Source: Bifidobacterium aquikefiri (lineage in GTDB: Bacteria; Actinomycetota; Actinomycetes; Actinomycetales; Bifidobacteriaceae). From it: a stretch of 64,000 nt of DNA. Made by a program: the position numbers and the translations under genes. The first letter of the stretch is position 1. Every line of letters begins with the position of its first letter. Under the pieces are notes generated by a model. That model saw nothing but the letters and a program-made list of their open reading frames with translations, was not told the DNA's origin and searched no databases. The stretch covers positions 640,598-704,597 of the forward strand of contig NZ_MWXA01000005.1 in the NCBI RefSeq assembly GCF_002259795.1. The letters run 5' to 3'. Of the stretch, positions 36,600 through 43,954 are shown one piece after another.

Positions 36600-36681
36600 T
36601 AGTGCTATTGCACCATTAACAGCTTTTCGCACACACCTCACAATGTGCCTTAAACATGCTTGATATATATTAGATAGCACA
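36600..36681. promoter_or_regulatory. Candidate repressor sites upstream of the integrase gene
   Basis: TAGTGCTA (36600-36607, the complement of TAGCACTA) and TAGCACA (36675-36681) match the sites in the repressor/excisionase divergent region at 38819-38855. Confidence 0.45.
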
Positions 36682-36709
36682 TACTTTGGGACATACTAAG
36701 GAACACTTG

Positions 36710-38026
36710 ATGCCACGGAAAAAGAGCCATAGAAACGCCTGGGGAACAGTCGTTGCACGGTATCGTCGCGGCACCGATATTCAGGTCGGCTGGATTGCAC
36801 GCTACGTATCCCCATTACAGGGCGATGGCAGTGTCAACCGGAACTTCCCTCTTGAGTCCAAGGCTCAGGCATTCTCATGGCTGGATGCAGAGCATGAGCT
36901 GGTTAAGCTTCATGAACGCGGTGAACGGGAGTGGCTTCGCCCCTCTCAAAGGAAGAAGGCCAAGGAGCGGAGCAATGTGCTGTTTGATAACTATGCGGAT
37001 CAGTGGATAGCCAGTTATCAGACGAAAAATGGCAAGCCCCTTCGAGGTACCAGCAGGCGAAAGCTGCTTGTAGACATTCAACATCTCAAGGATTCTTTTG
37101 GACAAATGAAAGTCACAGATATTCACACTTCGGATATCAGGAAATGGCTGGATAATTGTCCGCTCAATGGCGACTATGCCCGCTACCATGCATATAAAAC
37201 CATGCGGGCAATCATGAGCGCGGCCGCAGCACCGGGAATTGACGGCGAAGCTGCAATCATTGATCAATCTCCCTGCACGATGCCTATATCACGCCCAGAG
37301 TCTAAGCAATCGAAGATCGACCCGCCAACCCCAGAACAGCTGAGGACGATCTACGAGAACATGCCCGATTACACGCGCATCTCCGTGTATCTTTCAGCAA
37401 CCGCAGGCGGTATGAGAGAGAGTGAGGTGTGCGCTCTGCAACGACGTGATATTGATTTGAAAAACCATGTCCTGCATATTCGCCATAGCATCAACCGAGG
37501 CGCTTCGGACAGAGGGGAACTGCGTATCGATGACCCCAAGACTAAAAACAGCATAAGGGACGTCGTGATTCCGGAAAGACTGATCCCAATGCTTGAGGAA
37601 CATCTGAACTTATTCACCGCGAATAACCCCAGTGCAATGGTGCTTCAATCCAAAACAAGCAACATAGTGCCCCGCACCCTGCTGTACAAGCACTTCAAAG
37701 AGGCAGCCATCAAGGCTAAACGACCGGACTTGCACTTTCATACTCTCCGTGCCGCTGCAACTACGAACCTTGTTCTATCAGGCGGAACACTCGCCGAGGT
37801 AATGCAGTTTGCAGGACATTCAGATTCGAAGACTGCTGTTGAAAAATATCAAAGAGTTCTCGGCGAACATAAACGAAAGGTTGCTGACAACCTTGGGGAA
37901 CGACTAATCACAACACCCAGGAATAAAGCCGAAATCAATCGAGAAATAGAGCACCTGCAATCACAAATTAAGCTCCTCAACGAGAGAATAAAACAACTTA
38001 GCAAAGAGCTAGAAAACAAAGATTAA
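36710..38026 (+). CDS. Tyrosine-type site-specific integrase
   Basis: 438 residues from ATG 36710 (AAGGAAC upstream). N-terminal AT-rich-DNA/arm-binding segment, SAM-like core-binding domain (about 90-190), catalytic domain with Arg in GGMRESEVCALQ, Lys region DPKTKNSIRDVVIP, FHTLRAAATT (H-x-x-R), GHSDSKTAVEKYQR (His and the nucleophilic Tyr). The C-terminus is a coiled coil (NREIEHLQSQIKLLNERI) beyond the usual end. It lies beside attL in tRNA-Pro and overlaps the convergent repressor gene by 4 bp at the 3' ends. Confidence 0.95.
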   Translation: MPRKKSHRNAWGTVVARYRRGTDIQVGWIARYVSPLQGDGSVNRNFPLESKAQAFSWLDAEHELVKLHERGEREWLRPSQRKKAKERSNVLFDNYADQWIASYQTKNGKPLRGTSRRKLLVDIQHLKDSFGQMKVTDIHTSDIRKWLDNCPLNGDYARYHAYKTMRAIMSAAAAPGIDGEAAIIDQSPCTMPISRPESKQSKIDPPTPEQLRTIYENMPDYTRISVYLSATAGGMRESEVCALQRRDIDLKNHVLHIRHSINRGASDRGELRIDDPKTKNSIRDVVIPERLIPMLEEHLNLFTANNPSAMVLQSKTSNIVPRTLLYKHFKEAAIKAKRPDLHFHTLRAAATTNLVLSGGTLAEVMQFAGHSDSKTAVEKYQRVLGEHKRKVADNLGERLITTPRNKAEINREIEHLQSQIKLLNERIKQLSKELENKD

Positions 38027-38808
38027 AAGGTATCTTCATCATCAAGACTTTCCTCATATCGAGACCCAAAATCCCTCTCCCATTGATTATATTGTTCTTG
38101 CAATTCTGGCGTTATAAGTTTTTTGTCCTTAGCGGTTTTTCTTATATTTTTAATTCTGAGTTCAACTCTATGGAAGCGTTCTCGCTCTTCTCCAGGAATA
38201 ATGACATTCACCTTCTCGAGTTGATCGTAAAGATCTTTAACTTCGGCTAGATATGTTTCACAAGTATTGTTATAGGCAAGCGCTCCGAATAGAGAACGCT
38301 CTTCATCATGAGAATATGATTCTTCTTCAATCTTCCCAGATACAAAATCATCAAATTCACGCATTGCCCGGAGCAAACTTAATCTGTATGTCAAATATCG
38401 GTTAAAGACGCTATAGATGCCAATGAGGTTATCGAGTGGTTTAGCTGTTGGGAATTCCAAATCCTTAACAAGAAATAGTCGGGACACGCTGTAGTTCGTC
38501 ATTCCTCGAAATACAGGGTTGTCCGAGGGCAACAGAGGTTGCTCAAGATCACATATCAGGGCTAACGGGGATATGCTGAGACCCTTCGCCAGCTGAACTA
38601 TCTCATCGAGTTTTGTGACTTTGCGTCGACCATTCTCGATATTTGCAATTATCGAACGAGACAGAGTGCTCGACTTGAAATTTGTTTGGATCTTATCGGC
38701 TAACTCCTCACCGCTTAAATTCAATGCTTTGCGGTATCTCTGAAGTCTTGTTCCAAACGACGACACGCCGATTTCTTCTTGATTTTCCGTCATTTTCTGA
38801 GTGCTCAT
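38023..38808 (-). CDS. XRE/Cro-C1-type repressor of the island
   Basis: 261 residues. N-terminal HTH_3 domain: FGTRLQRYRKALNLSGEELA, then SRSIIANIENGRRKV and LAKGLSISPLALI. The remaining 170 residues are helical and charged with no recognised peptidase motif, so it does not look like a self-cleaving LexA/CI repressor; release of repression may need a helper-phage protein, as in other satellites (inference). The sequence upstream of ATG 38808 has TATAGT only 9 bp away and no ribosome-binding site, suggesting a leaderless mRNA. AT-rich. Confidence 0.82.
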   Translation of the reverse strand: MSTQKMTENQEEIGVSSFGTRLQRYRKALNLSGEELADKIQTNFKSSTLSRSIIANIENGRRKVTKLDEIVQLAKGLSISPLALICDLEQPLLPSDNPVFRGMTNYSVSRLFLVKDLEFPTAKPLDNLIGIYSVFNRYLTYRLSLLRAMREFDDFVSGKIEEESYSHDEERSLFGALAYNNTCETYLAEVKDLYDQLEKVNVIIPGEERERFHRVELRIKNIRKTAKDKKLITPELQEQYNQWERDFGSRYEESLDDEDTF

Positions 38809-38818
38809 GGTGCAACTA

Positions 38819-38855
38819 TAGCACTAACAGCACAAATTAATATATTCTGTGCTAG
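38819..38855. promoter_or_regulatory. Divergent switch region with repeated TAGCACA-type sites
   Basis: TAGCACTA (38819-38826), AGCACA (38829-38834) and TGTGCTAG (38848-38855) form an inverted array between the repressor and excisionase-like genes. AGCACA and TGTGCT are 6-bp inverted arms 13 bp apart. Confidence 0.55.
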
Positions 38856-38892
38856 TCTAAAAACATCACAAATACTCAGTAATTGTGATAAA

Positions 38893-38920
38893 ACCCATAC
38901 CGGTTGCAGCCGGTATGGGT
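38893..38920 (+). promoter_or_regulatory. Leader hairpin upstream of the excisionase-like gene
   Basis: ACCCATACCGG (38893-38903) pairs perfectly with CCGGTATGGGT (38910-38920) around a 6-nt loop, 35 bp before ATG 38956. No T run follows, so it is not a simple terminator. Confidence 0.5.
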
Positions 38921-38955
38921 GGCTAGCATTACCAACCTCTCAGGGAGGAAACACC

Positions 38956-39180
38956 ATGAAACAGTCTACCGAATCAAATGTGCACATTACAGGCATTCCA
39001 GAAACTTTGACTAAAGAACAAGCAGGAACCCAGCTTCATTGCTCTCTTCAGACTTTAGATCGCATGATTGCAGATGGAAAACTTCGAGCCTACAAAATCG
39101 GACGCCGCAAAGTTCTTATCAACGCCGATGACATACGCCTGTTCTTTGCGAAACCGTCAAACTTTCGAGTTCTCGACTAA
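38956..39180 (+). CDS. Excisionase/MerR-like HTH_17 protein
   Basis: 74 residues; GGGAGGAAAC before ATG 38956. TLTKEQAGTQLHCSLQTLDR, then MIADGKLRAYKIGRRKVLI and ADDIRLFF, is the helix-turn-helix plus wing of the excisionase-like family. First gene of the rightward operon. It could be a recombination directionality factor for the neighbouring integrase or an activator. Confidence 0.8.
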   Translation: MKQSTESNVHITGIPETLTKEQAGTQLHCSLQTLDRMIADGKLRAYKIGRRKVLINADDIRLFFAKPSNFRVLD

Positions 39181-39196
39181 GAATCGGGACTCAAAA

Positions 39197-39370
39197 ATGA
39201 AACATTACAAAATAGTGCGTCTTGCCCGCAAGGGTGAGCGGTGGCGTCCGGCCACGATGTCGGATGTGATCGTGGAGCGTGGCGAGTATGTGGGCGATGG
39301 CCGGCCAGTCGGTCCATGCGGCTACGAGTTCGAACCGTTGTACTGGTCTCGATTGAAGGTGCATGAATGA
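39197..39370 (+). CDS. Small hypothetical protein
   Basis: 57 residues (MKHYKIVRLARKGERWRPA...), with Arg/Gly-rich N-terminal half and EFEPLYWSRLKVHE at the end. Its stop overlaps the start of the replication ATPase (ATGA at 39367). No family recognised; position suggests translational coupling with the ATPase. Confidence 0.55.
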   Translation: MKHYKIVRLARKGERWRPATMSDVIVERGEYVGDGRPVGPCGYEFEPLYWSRLKVHE

Positions 39371-40845
39371 GTCTTGACATTGATTGTAGACCAGCACAGA
39401 AAGCGGTAGCGGACCAGCTCATGAACAACATCGATATGCAGGCGGCACAGGCCAAGACTGCGAATCAGGTTGCGGCGATCCGTCTGGATTCCTTCGACGT
39501 GATCGAACCTCACCTGCTGGAACCTTGGCTGATCCTCGGCATGGGCACCACGCTCTACTCCGGCGACAACGGGATCGGCAAGTCGGCAACAGCCCTGTGG
39601 ACCGCCGCCAGAGTCACCAAGGGCATTTGCTCCGGTGAACTGCAAGAGCCGTCGAACGTGCTGCTGCTCCTGAGCGAGGATGCGCCAGGAATCATCCGTC
39701 CCAAGCTCGAAGCATTGCACGCCGACATGAGTCGTGTCTATGTCGTCGTCTGCACCCAGCCAGGCGAAACAGCTACAGAGGGGACCACCTACCTGCAACT
39801 GCCCAGACAGGGCAAGGAACTCGAAGTCCTGATCGCCACCCACCATGTCAGGCTCATGATCCTCGACGCGCTCGCTGACTGCTTCGAACATCCCGACATC
39901 AACAAGACCGAGAACGTCGCCCCCGTGCTCACGTTCCTCAACCACCTCAGCTCCAAATACGGGATGGCCGTCATCGGGATTCATCATACGAACAAGAATC
40001 TGCTTGACGGTGCGAAGAACGCAGTTCGCGGTTCCAAGGCGTTCACGGACAAGTCACGCCAGGTGGTCAGCTTCATCAAGACCGATGACGCCTACGGCTT
40101 CCAGGTCACCAAGAGCAACTTCATGGAAGGCGCACCAGGATGGCATTACACGCTCGAATCGGCACCGACCTCCACCCCTGGAAAGACGACCGGCATCATC
40201 TCCACGCCCGTTCCAGACGATGATCTCGATGTTGACAGGGAGATGAGAAAGTCCGCGAACCTGGGCGATGGCCGGCAATCCTCGGCAGGCGAGGTCATCG
40301 ACTGGCTCACCGACTACCTGCGCGAAGGAGCCGCACCATTCAATGACATCTGGGCGGCGGCCAAGGAGGAAGGATACAGCAAAGTGCAGTTGCGCAACGC
40401 ACAGCACCGAGCCTCGAATCCTTGCATCGAATCCATTGCCGATCCGACTTATTCGGGACGCGGACAACGCAGAATATGGCGTCTGTCGAATAGTGTTCAT
40501 CCTTCTCCCGATACTCAGATGAACACTAATGAACACAAATCGGAAACCGTTGCGGCAGTAGGGGAAACGATTAGTAATCGATTAGTGTTCACTTCTGACA
40601 CGAACACTAATGAACACAAATCATTTTCCCTGCATCTGGAACGGCTCGAACCCGATCAGGCGGATGGCATCATCGAAACCTGGGAAAAGATGCTCGACAG
40701 CCAGGGTGATGGTGCGCTCGATGCCAAGATTCCGCGCATGAGCGGCGAGACCCTGGAAATGCTCACACAACACGGTGGCCTGCTCAAACAGCTCGCGGAC
40801 CGTGAATTCCAACGTCGCGCCGACAGTTTCACACCGGCATCGTGA
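39367..40845 (+). CDS. RepA/RecA-fold replication ATPase of the island
   Basis: 492 residues. AAA_25/RepA-like helicase domain: Walker A LYSGDNGIGKSATALWTAA (about residues 63-81), Walker B VRLMILDALADCF, and AVIGIHHTNKNLLDGAKNAVRGSKAF, typical of hexameric RepA/DnaB-fold ATPases on plasmids and satellites. The C-terminal third is linker-like, with a winged-helix-like region SSAGEVIDWLTDYLREG and duplicated NTNEHKS. The duplicated segment is encoded by DNA that looks like origin iterons. GC-rich relative to the integrase side. Confidence 0.82.
   Translation: MSLDIDCRPAQKAVADQLMNNIDMQAAQAKTANQVAAIRLDSFDVIEPHLLEPWLILGMGTTLYSGDNGIGKSATALWTAARVTKGICSGELQEPSNVLLLLSEDAPGIIRPKLEALHADMSRVYVVVCTQPGETATEGTTYLQLPRQGKELEVLIATHHVRLMILDALADCFEHPDINKTENVAPVLTFLNHLSSKYGMAVIGIHHTNKNLLDGAKNAVRGSKAFTDKSRQVVSFIKTDDAYGFQVTKSNFMEGAPGWHYTLESAPTSTPGKTTGIISTPVPDDDLDVDREMRKSANLGDGRQSSAGEVIDWLTDYLREGAAPFNDIWAAAKEEGYSKVQLRNAQHRASNPCIESIADPTYSGRGQRRIWRLSNSVHPSPDTQMNTNEHKSETVAAVGETISNRLVFTSDTNTNEHKSFSLHLERLEPDQADGIIETWEKMLDSQGDGALDAKIPRMSGETLEMLTQHGGLLKQLADREFQRRADSFTPAS
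40492..40622. repeat. Iteron-like GAACAC repeats inside the replication ATPase gene (candidate origin)
   Basis: Six GAACAC units: inverted at 40493, direct at 40521 and 40531, inverted at 40585, direct at 40602 and 40611. The unit GAACACTAATGAACAC plus AAATC is present twice in full (40521-40541 and 40602-40622), and ATTAGTGTTCA (40581-40591) is the inverted form, with an AT-rich GATTAGTAATCGATTAG between. Confidence 0.65.
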
Positions 40846-40941
40846 AGCGAACCGTTCTGACACACTTCCCCACCTATGGGGTTCGTAGGCAAAACAAAGC
40901 CCCGATGTTAAGGGCATCAGGGCATGTAATAAGGATCAAAA

Positions 40942-41256
40942 ATGAGTAATCAATCCACCATCGATTATAGCAACCCCTCATTAACCGCACTCTCCAAGGA
41001 ATATGGGATGCAGTTGCGTGAACTCTCCCGCGAGATCGGGTTCCGCAAGGAATACCAGATCAGCCCCTATGCCACCAGCACCAACGAGTACGGTCTGAGC
41101 GTGATCCGTGCGGACCGGCATGGCAACGTCACCTATGACGGGGAGCTCATGCACGGCACCCTCGAGCAGACCAGGCAGGCCATCAGTCTTCTCCTGCAAC
41201 TCGGTCACATTCTCGACACGGTCCGCGCCATGAAGGGACAGGACGATGCACGCTGA
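40942..41256 (+). CDS. Hypothetical island protein, 104 residues
   Basis: Soluble, mixed-charge protein (LRELSREIGFRKEYQISPYA, then LEQTRQAISLLLQLGHILD helix). No family recognised. It is preceded by a weak hairpin GCCCcGATG/CATCaGGGC (40898-40925), which may end the ATPase transcript or pause it. Overlaps the next gene by 11 bp. Confidence 0.55.
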   Translation: MSNQSTIDYSNPSLTALSKEYGMQLRELSREIGFRKEYQISPYATSTNEYGLSVIRADRHGNVTYDGELMHGTLEQTRQAISLLLQLGHILDTVRAMKGQDDAR

Positions 41257-41542
41257 AACCGAGACCATACGACAACAACAATCTCAGGCGGACGAACCCA
41301 CCGTGTTCCACTACATCAGCAATAAGGATATCGAATCTGACGTTCCTTCCGTCGCCTTGTGTGGGGAGGAGGTTCGTTCTGGTGCAGATCGCATCATTCG
41401 GCCAAGAGGTCATAGCTCATGGATCGTATGCCCAATCTGCGAGTTCATTCACTCCATGAGTGATGACGAGCCACGGCTCGAGCAATGGCTTCAAGGCATC
41501 GAGCAGTTGGAGAAGAACGGGAAGGGGACCAGCCATGAGTGA
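41246..41542 (+). CDS. Small putative zinc-binding protein, DUF3039-like
   Basis: 98 residues. FHYISNKDIESD, VALCGEEVRSG and IVCPICEFIHSM give the H...C...C-x2-C arrangement of the actinobacterial DUF3039 small zinc-ribbon-like proteins. Often found in actinophages and mobile elements; function unknown. Confidence 0.6.
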   Translation: MHAETETIRQQQSQADEPTVFHYISNKDIESDVPSVALCGEEVRSGADRIIRPRGHSSWIVCPICEFIHSMSDDEPRLEQWLQGIEQLEKNGKGTSHE

Positions 41543-41678
41543 GCTTTGGGGCACTTTGGCCGAGCTGTGGTTTCTGCTGTTCGGTCCCTTAGTGGGCTAC
41601 TGGCTTCGAGGAATCATCGAACATAATCAGAGGAAGGAACAGCATGACACCGAGCGAACTCGCCCACAACGTCATTGA
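41535..41678 (+). CDS. Small single-span membrane protein
   Basis: 47 residues starting in the tail of the previous gene (ATGAGTGA overlap). One hydrophobic segment (LWGTLAELWFLLFGPLVGYWL) followed by a basic tail. Could be holin-like or unrelated; too short to classify. Confidence 0.5.
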   Translation: MSELWGTLAELWFLLFGPLVGYWLRGIIEHNQRKEQHDTERTRPQRH

Positions 41679-41832
41679 ACCGGATATTGACTGGAAGGCC
41701 ATGTCCCGCAAATGGGAGCTCCGAGCCAAGCAGAATCGTGAGGCATGGCAGAAGGAGCGGGCAAGAAGCCAGAATCTCGCTAGAAGGATCGAATCAATTT
41801 TGAAGGAGTTTGAGCATGAACAGATCAGATGA
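41644..41832 (+). CDS. Small coiled-coil hypothetical protein
   Basis: 62 residues, highly charged helix (WELRAKQNREAWQKERARS). GGAAGGAAC site before ATG 41644. Overlaps genes on both sides. No family recognised. Confidence 0.5.
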   Translation: MTPSELAHNVIEPDIDWKAMSRKWELRAKQNREAWQKERARSQNLARRIESILKEFEHEQIR

Positions 41833-42157
41833 TCTCGAACAGGCCGCCGAGGATCGTGACTGGGTTGCGGCCAAGATAATCGCGGCACGGCTCTTGAGCT
41901 GGTGGGTGTCGAATCTTGCCGAGGGCATCCATGAGAACGCACCGTTCAAGACGTTCGGAATGCCGCAAATCGCGTCGCAGCATGGCCGTGAACTGATCGC
42001 GCAATGCCTTTCCGCGGCGGCCCGCGACTGCCAGAACGAGGAACAGGCCACCGTCGCCGGCAAGTCGATGACCGTCAGCCAGGCAGCGCGGCGGCTGGGT
42101 CTCGAACCACGCAATCTCACACAGACAACCAACAATCGGGGAGAATCAGATGAATGA
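41816..42157 (+). CDS. Hypothetical island protein with C-terminal HTH-like segment
   Basis: 113 residues from ATG 41816 (AAGGAG upstream). Helical N-terminus (DLEQAAEDRDWVAAKIIAAR), then MTVSQAARRLGLEPRNLTQ which resembles a helix-turn-helix. Position directly before scaffold and capsid could suit a packaging or small-terminase-like role, but no motif supports it. Confidence 0.5.
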   Translation: MNRSDDLEQAAEDRDWVAAKIIAARLLSWWVSNLAEGIHENAPFKTFGMPQIASQHGRELIAQCLSAAARDCQNEEQATVAGKSMTVSQAARRLGLEPRNLTQTTNNRGESDE

Positions 42158-42623
42158 AGAACCAGCGAACCAGGAACCAGCCGACCGGACGGAAAAAGCA
42201 GGGGATGCAGCAACCCCTTCCCCTGACGATACTTCCGCACGGCAGGAAACCCCCAGCAGCAAGGAAGCACGCTACCGCATCCGTGCCAGGGAAGCGGAAT
42301 CACAGGTGCAGACGTTGCGTCAGAGCCTTACCGCAGCACGGCGCGCCATGCTCAACAATGCCAGCGCCAACGGGCATGTGATCGACCCGAAGGCCGCCAG
42401 AGACCTCTACGAGGGAATGGATGAGAGCGCAGTCGATGCACTGTTCACCGAGCAGAGCGCTGTAGACGCTGACAGGTTCGACGCCTTCATCGCCAGCCAG
42501 ATCGAGGAGAAGCCCTATCTCAGGGATGCCCGGCCACAGGCACCGATCGCATTCGGCGTGGACCATCAGCCGGAACCCCGCAGGGGCAACGCTTGGAGCC
42601 AGGCATTCGGACAAGGGCAGTGA
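42150..42623 (+). CDS. Putative capsid scaffold protein
   Basis: 157 residues. Acidic, Pro/Ser/Thr-rich N-terminus (NQEPADRTEKAGDAATPSPD), central coiled coil (ARYRIRAREAESQVQTLRQS), hydrophilic C-terminus. Composition, length and position just before the capsid gene match the scaffold proteins that precede HK97-type capsids in siphophages; assignment rests on these, not on a signature motif. Confidence 0.65.
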   Translation: MNEEPANQEPADRTEKAGDAATPSPDDTSARQETPSSKEARYRIRAREAESQVQTLRQSLTAARRAMLNNASANGHVIDPKAARDLYEGMDESAVDALFTEQSAVDADRFDAFIASQIEEKPYLRDARPQAPIAFGVDHQPEPRRGNAWSQAFGQGQ

Positions 42624-42754
42624 TATACTTGCTGTAAAAGATGCGTAGGGACCGTGCCCTGAAACATCAGACAGCAGTAGGCGGACGGAGTCCGCAGCAG
42701 AACCGGTCCGGGACCGCTCTGATATGAGAACCAATCATGTTAGGGCGGTCTTTT
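42624..42754 (+). promoter_or_regulatory. Structured leader with terminal intrinsic terminator upstream of the capsid gene
   Basis: TGaTATACT (-10-like, TATACT at 42624-42629) is followed by GGACCG (42649-42654) that can pair with CGGTCC (42704-42709), enclosing a perfect GCGGAC-gga-GTCCGC hairpin (42681-42695). Then GACCGC (42712-42717) pairs with GCGGTC (42745-42750), followed by TTTT. The arm AGGGC-GGTC could alternatively pair with GACC-gt-GCCCT at 42650-42660, a possible antiterminator. The capsid RBS comes after the terminator. Confidence 0.55.
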
Positions 42755-42780
42755 GCATACCCACCCGGAAAGCAGCAACA

Positions 42781-43617
42781 ATGTCATTCACCACAACCGA
42801 ACAAAAGGGCCTCTACCCCGATCTCACATTCCCCTACACCGACGCCGTGCCGGACGCGCTCATCGTCAACCCCGCCATCGCCACCGTCGCCGGAATCATC
42901 GAAGGAGACAAGCCCCAGATCCGAGTACCCTACGTCAAGACCGACCCGACCAGCGGATTCACCGCGGAGGGCAGCGAGATCGCAGACGGCGGCGGCGTAC
43001 TCGACGAAGTGCTGGTAACCACCGGCAAGATCGCCACCATCGTCACCCAGTCCAACGAGTCAGCCACATTCAGCACAGCATCCCAGCTCATCGCAAGCGG
43101 CGTGTCACGAAGCATCACCACCAGCGCCAACGGCGCATTCCTCACCAACCCAGCAGCAAGCACCCTCGGCTCGACCGGCCTGCTCAACACCACAGGAATG
43201 CTCACCCCAGACGCGGCCGCCCTCGCCGACATCATCGACCTGATCGCCGACACCAGAGCACAGATCGAAACCAACGGCGGCACACCCACCGCAATCCTCG
43301 TATCGCCTTTGGTAGAGGCAGCACTGCGCAAGCTCAAGGACGCCACGGGCGGCACATACATTCTCGGCAACCCAAGCCAGAACAACGCGCTGAGCATCTT
43401 CGCGCTGCCAGTCATCGCCAACAAATCCATCACCGCGAACACACTGCTCATCGACAGCGCAGCCGAAGTCGTCGCAGCAGTCGGCAACATCAACGTCGCC
43501 TCATCAACAGACGCAGCCTTCACCAGCGACAGCATCGTACGCCGAGCCACATGGAGAATCGGACACAACGTCATCCACCCAGACAGACTCGCCAAACTCA
43601 CCATCACAGCAGCATAA
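42781..43617 (+). CDS. HK97-fold major capsid protein
   Basis: 278 residues from ATG 42781 (GGAAAGC upstream). FTAEGSEIADGGGVLDEVLV, TTGKIATIVTQSNESATFS, then STDAAFTSDSIVRRATWRIG and HNVIHPDRLAKLTI follow the P-domain and E-loop order of phage_capsid (PF05065-type) proteins. No delta-domain or protease is adjacent. GC-rich with strong C-ending codon use, different from the flanking island genes. Confidence 0.87.
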   Translation: MSFTTTEQKGLYPDLTFPYTDAVPDALIVNPAIATVAGIIEGDKPQIRVPYVKTDPTSGFTAEGSEIADGGGVLDEVLVTTGKIATIVTQSNESATFSTASQLIASGVSRSITTSANGAFLTNPAASTLGSTGLLNTTGMLTPDAAALADIIDLIADTRAQIETNGGTPTAILVSPLVEAALRKLKDATGGTYILGNPSQNNALSIFALPVIANKSITANTLLIDSAAEVVAAVGNINVASSTDAAFTSDSIVRRATWRIGHNVIHPDRLAKLTITAA

Positions 43618-43954
43618 GCCAACAGCAGGAACAGCAGAAGCAGTGCAAGACCAACACTCTACGCTGCTTCTGTTTCACTATTCCAAAACCCGTCAGGCCA
43701 ACAATCCCAACACTCAAAACACCCAGGGGAGGTCCACCAACCCCCACGCGCTAGGCCCCCCACAGTGCAAAGAGCCAAAATCTCCCCACATTTTTTTCCA
43801 CAAACCATAAACGACAAGCACCCGACTGGCTACACCCAACTCGACTGGCACCACAGTGACGCAACCGACAAAAGAACATGCAAGAAATGTAGGTCAGATA
43901 ACTAGACTTGCAGGTTTACATGAACTACTCATCATTTAGCAATAGTATGTATCT
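43618..43954. other. Intergenic stretch after the capsid gene, no gene seen
   Basis: 337 bases. It begins with a terminator (43635-43675), then an AC-rich tract with GGTCCACCAACCCCCACGCG and CCCCCCACAGTG and CCCCACATTTTTTTCC, and becomes AT-rich towards the next gene. If the element is packaged by a helper, a packaging site could lie here; nothing recognisable marks it. Confidence 0.5.
43635..43675 (+). terminator. Terminator after the capsid gene
   Basis: CAGAAGCAG (43635-43643) pairs with CTGCTTCTG (43664-43672), followed by TTT. Confidence 0.7.

Noticed and set aside
39322..39987. 221-codon minus-strand frame opposite the start of the replication ATPase
   Set aside because: Lies fully over the Walker A region of a well-supported gene and has no recognisable features.
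40492..40622. Possible CRISPR-like array from the repeated GAACACTAATG units
   Set aside because: Only two full copies, inverted copies present, spacing irregular, and inside a coding sequence; iterons explain it better. No cas gene is in the window.
42753..43754. 333-codon frame overlapping the capsid gene in another frame
   Set aside because: Translates to Arg/His/Pro-rich low complexity caused by the C-rich codon use of the capsid gene.
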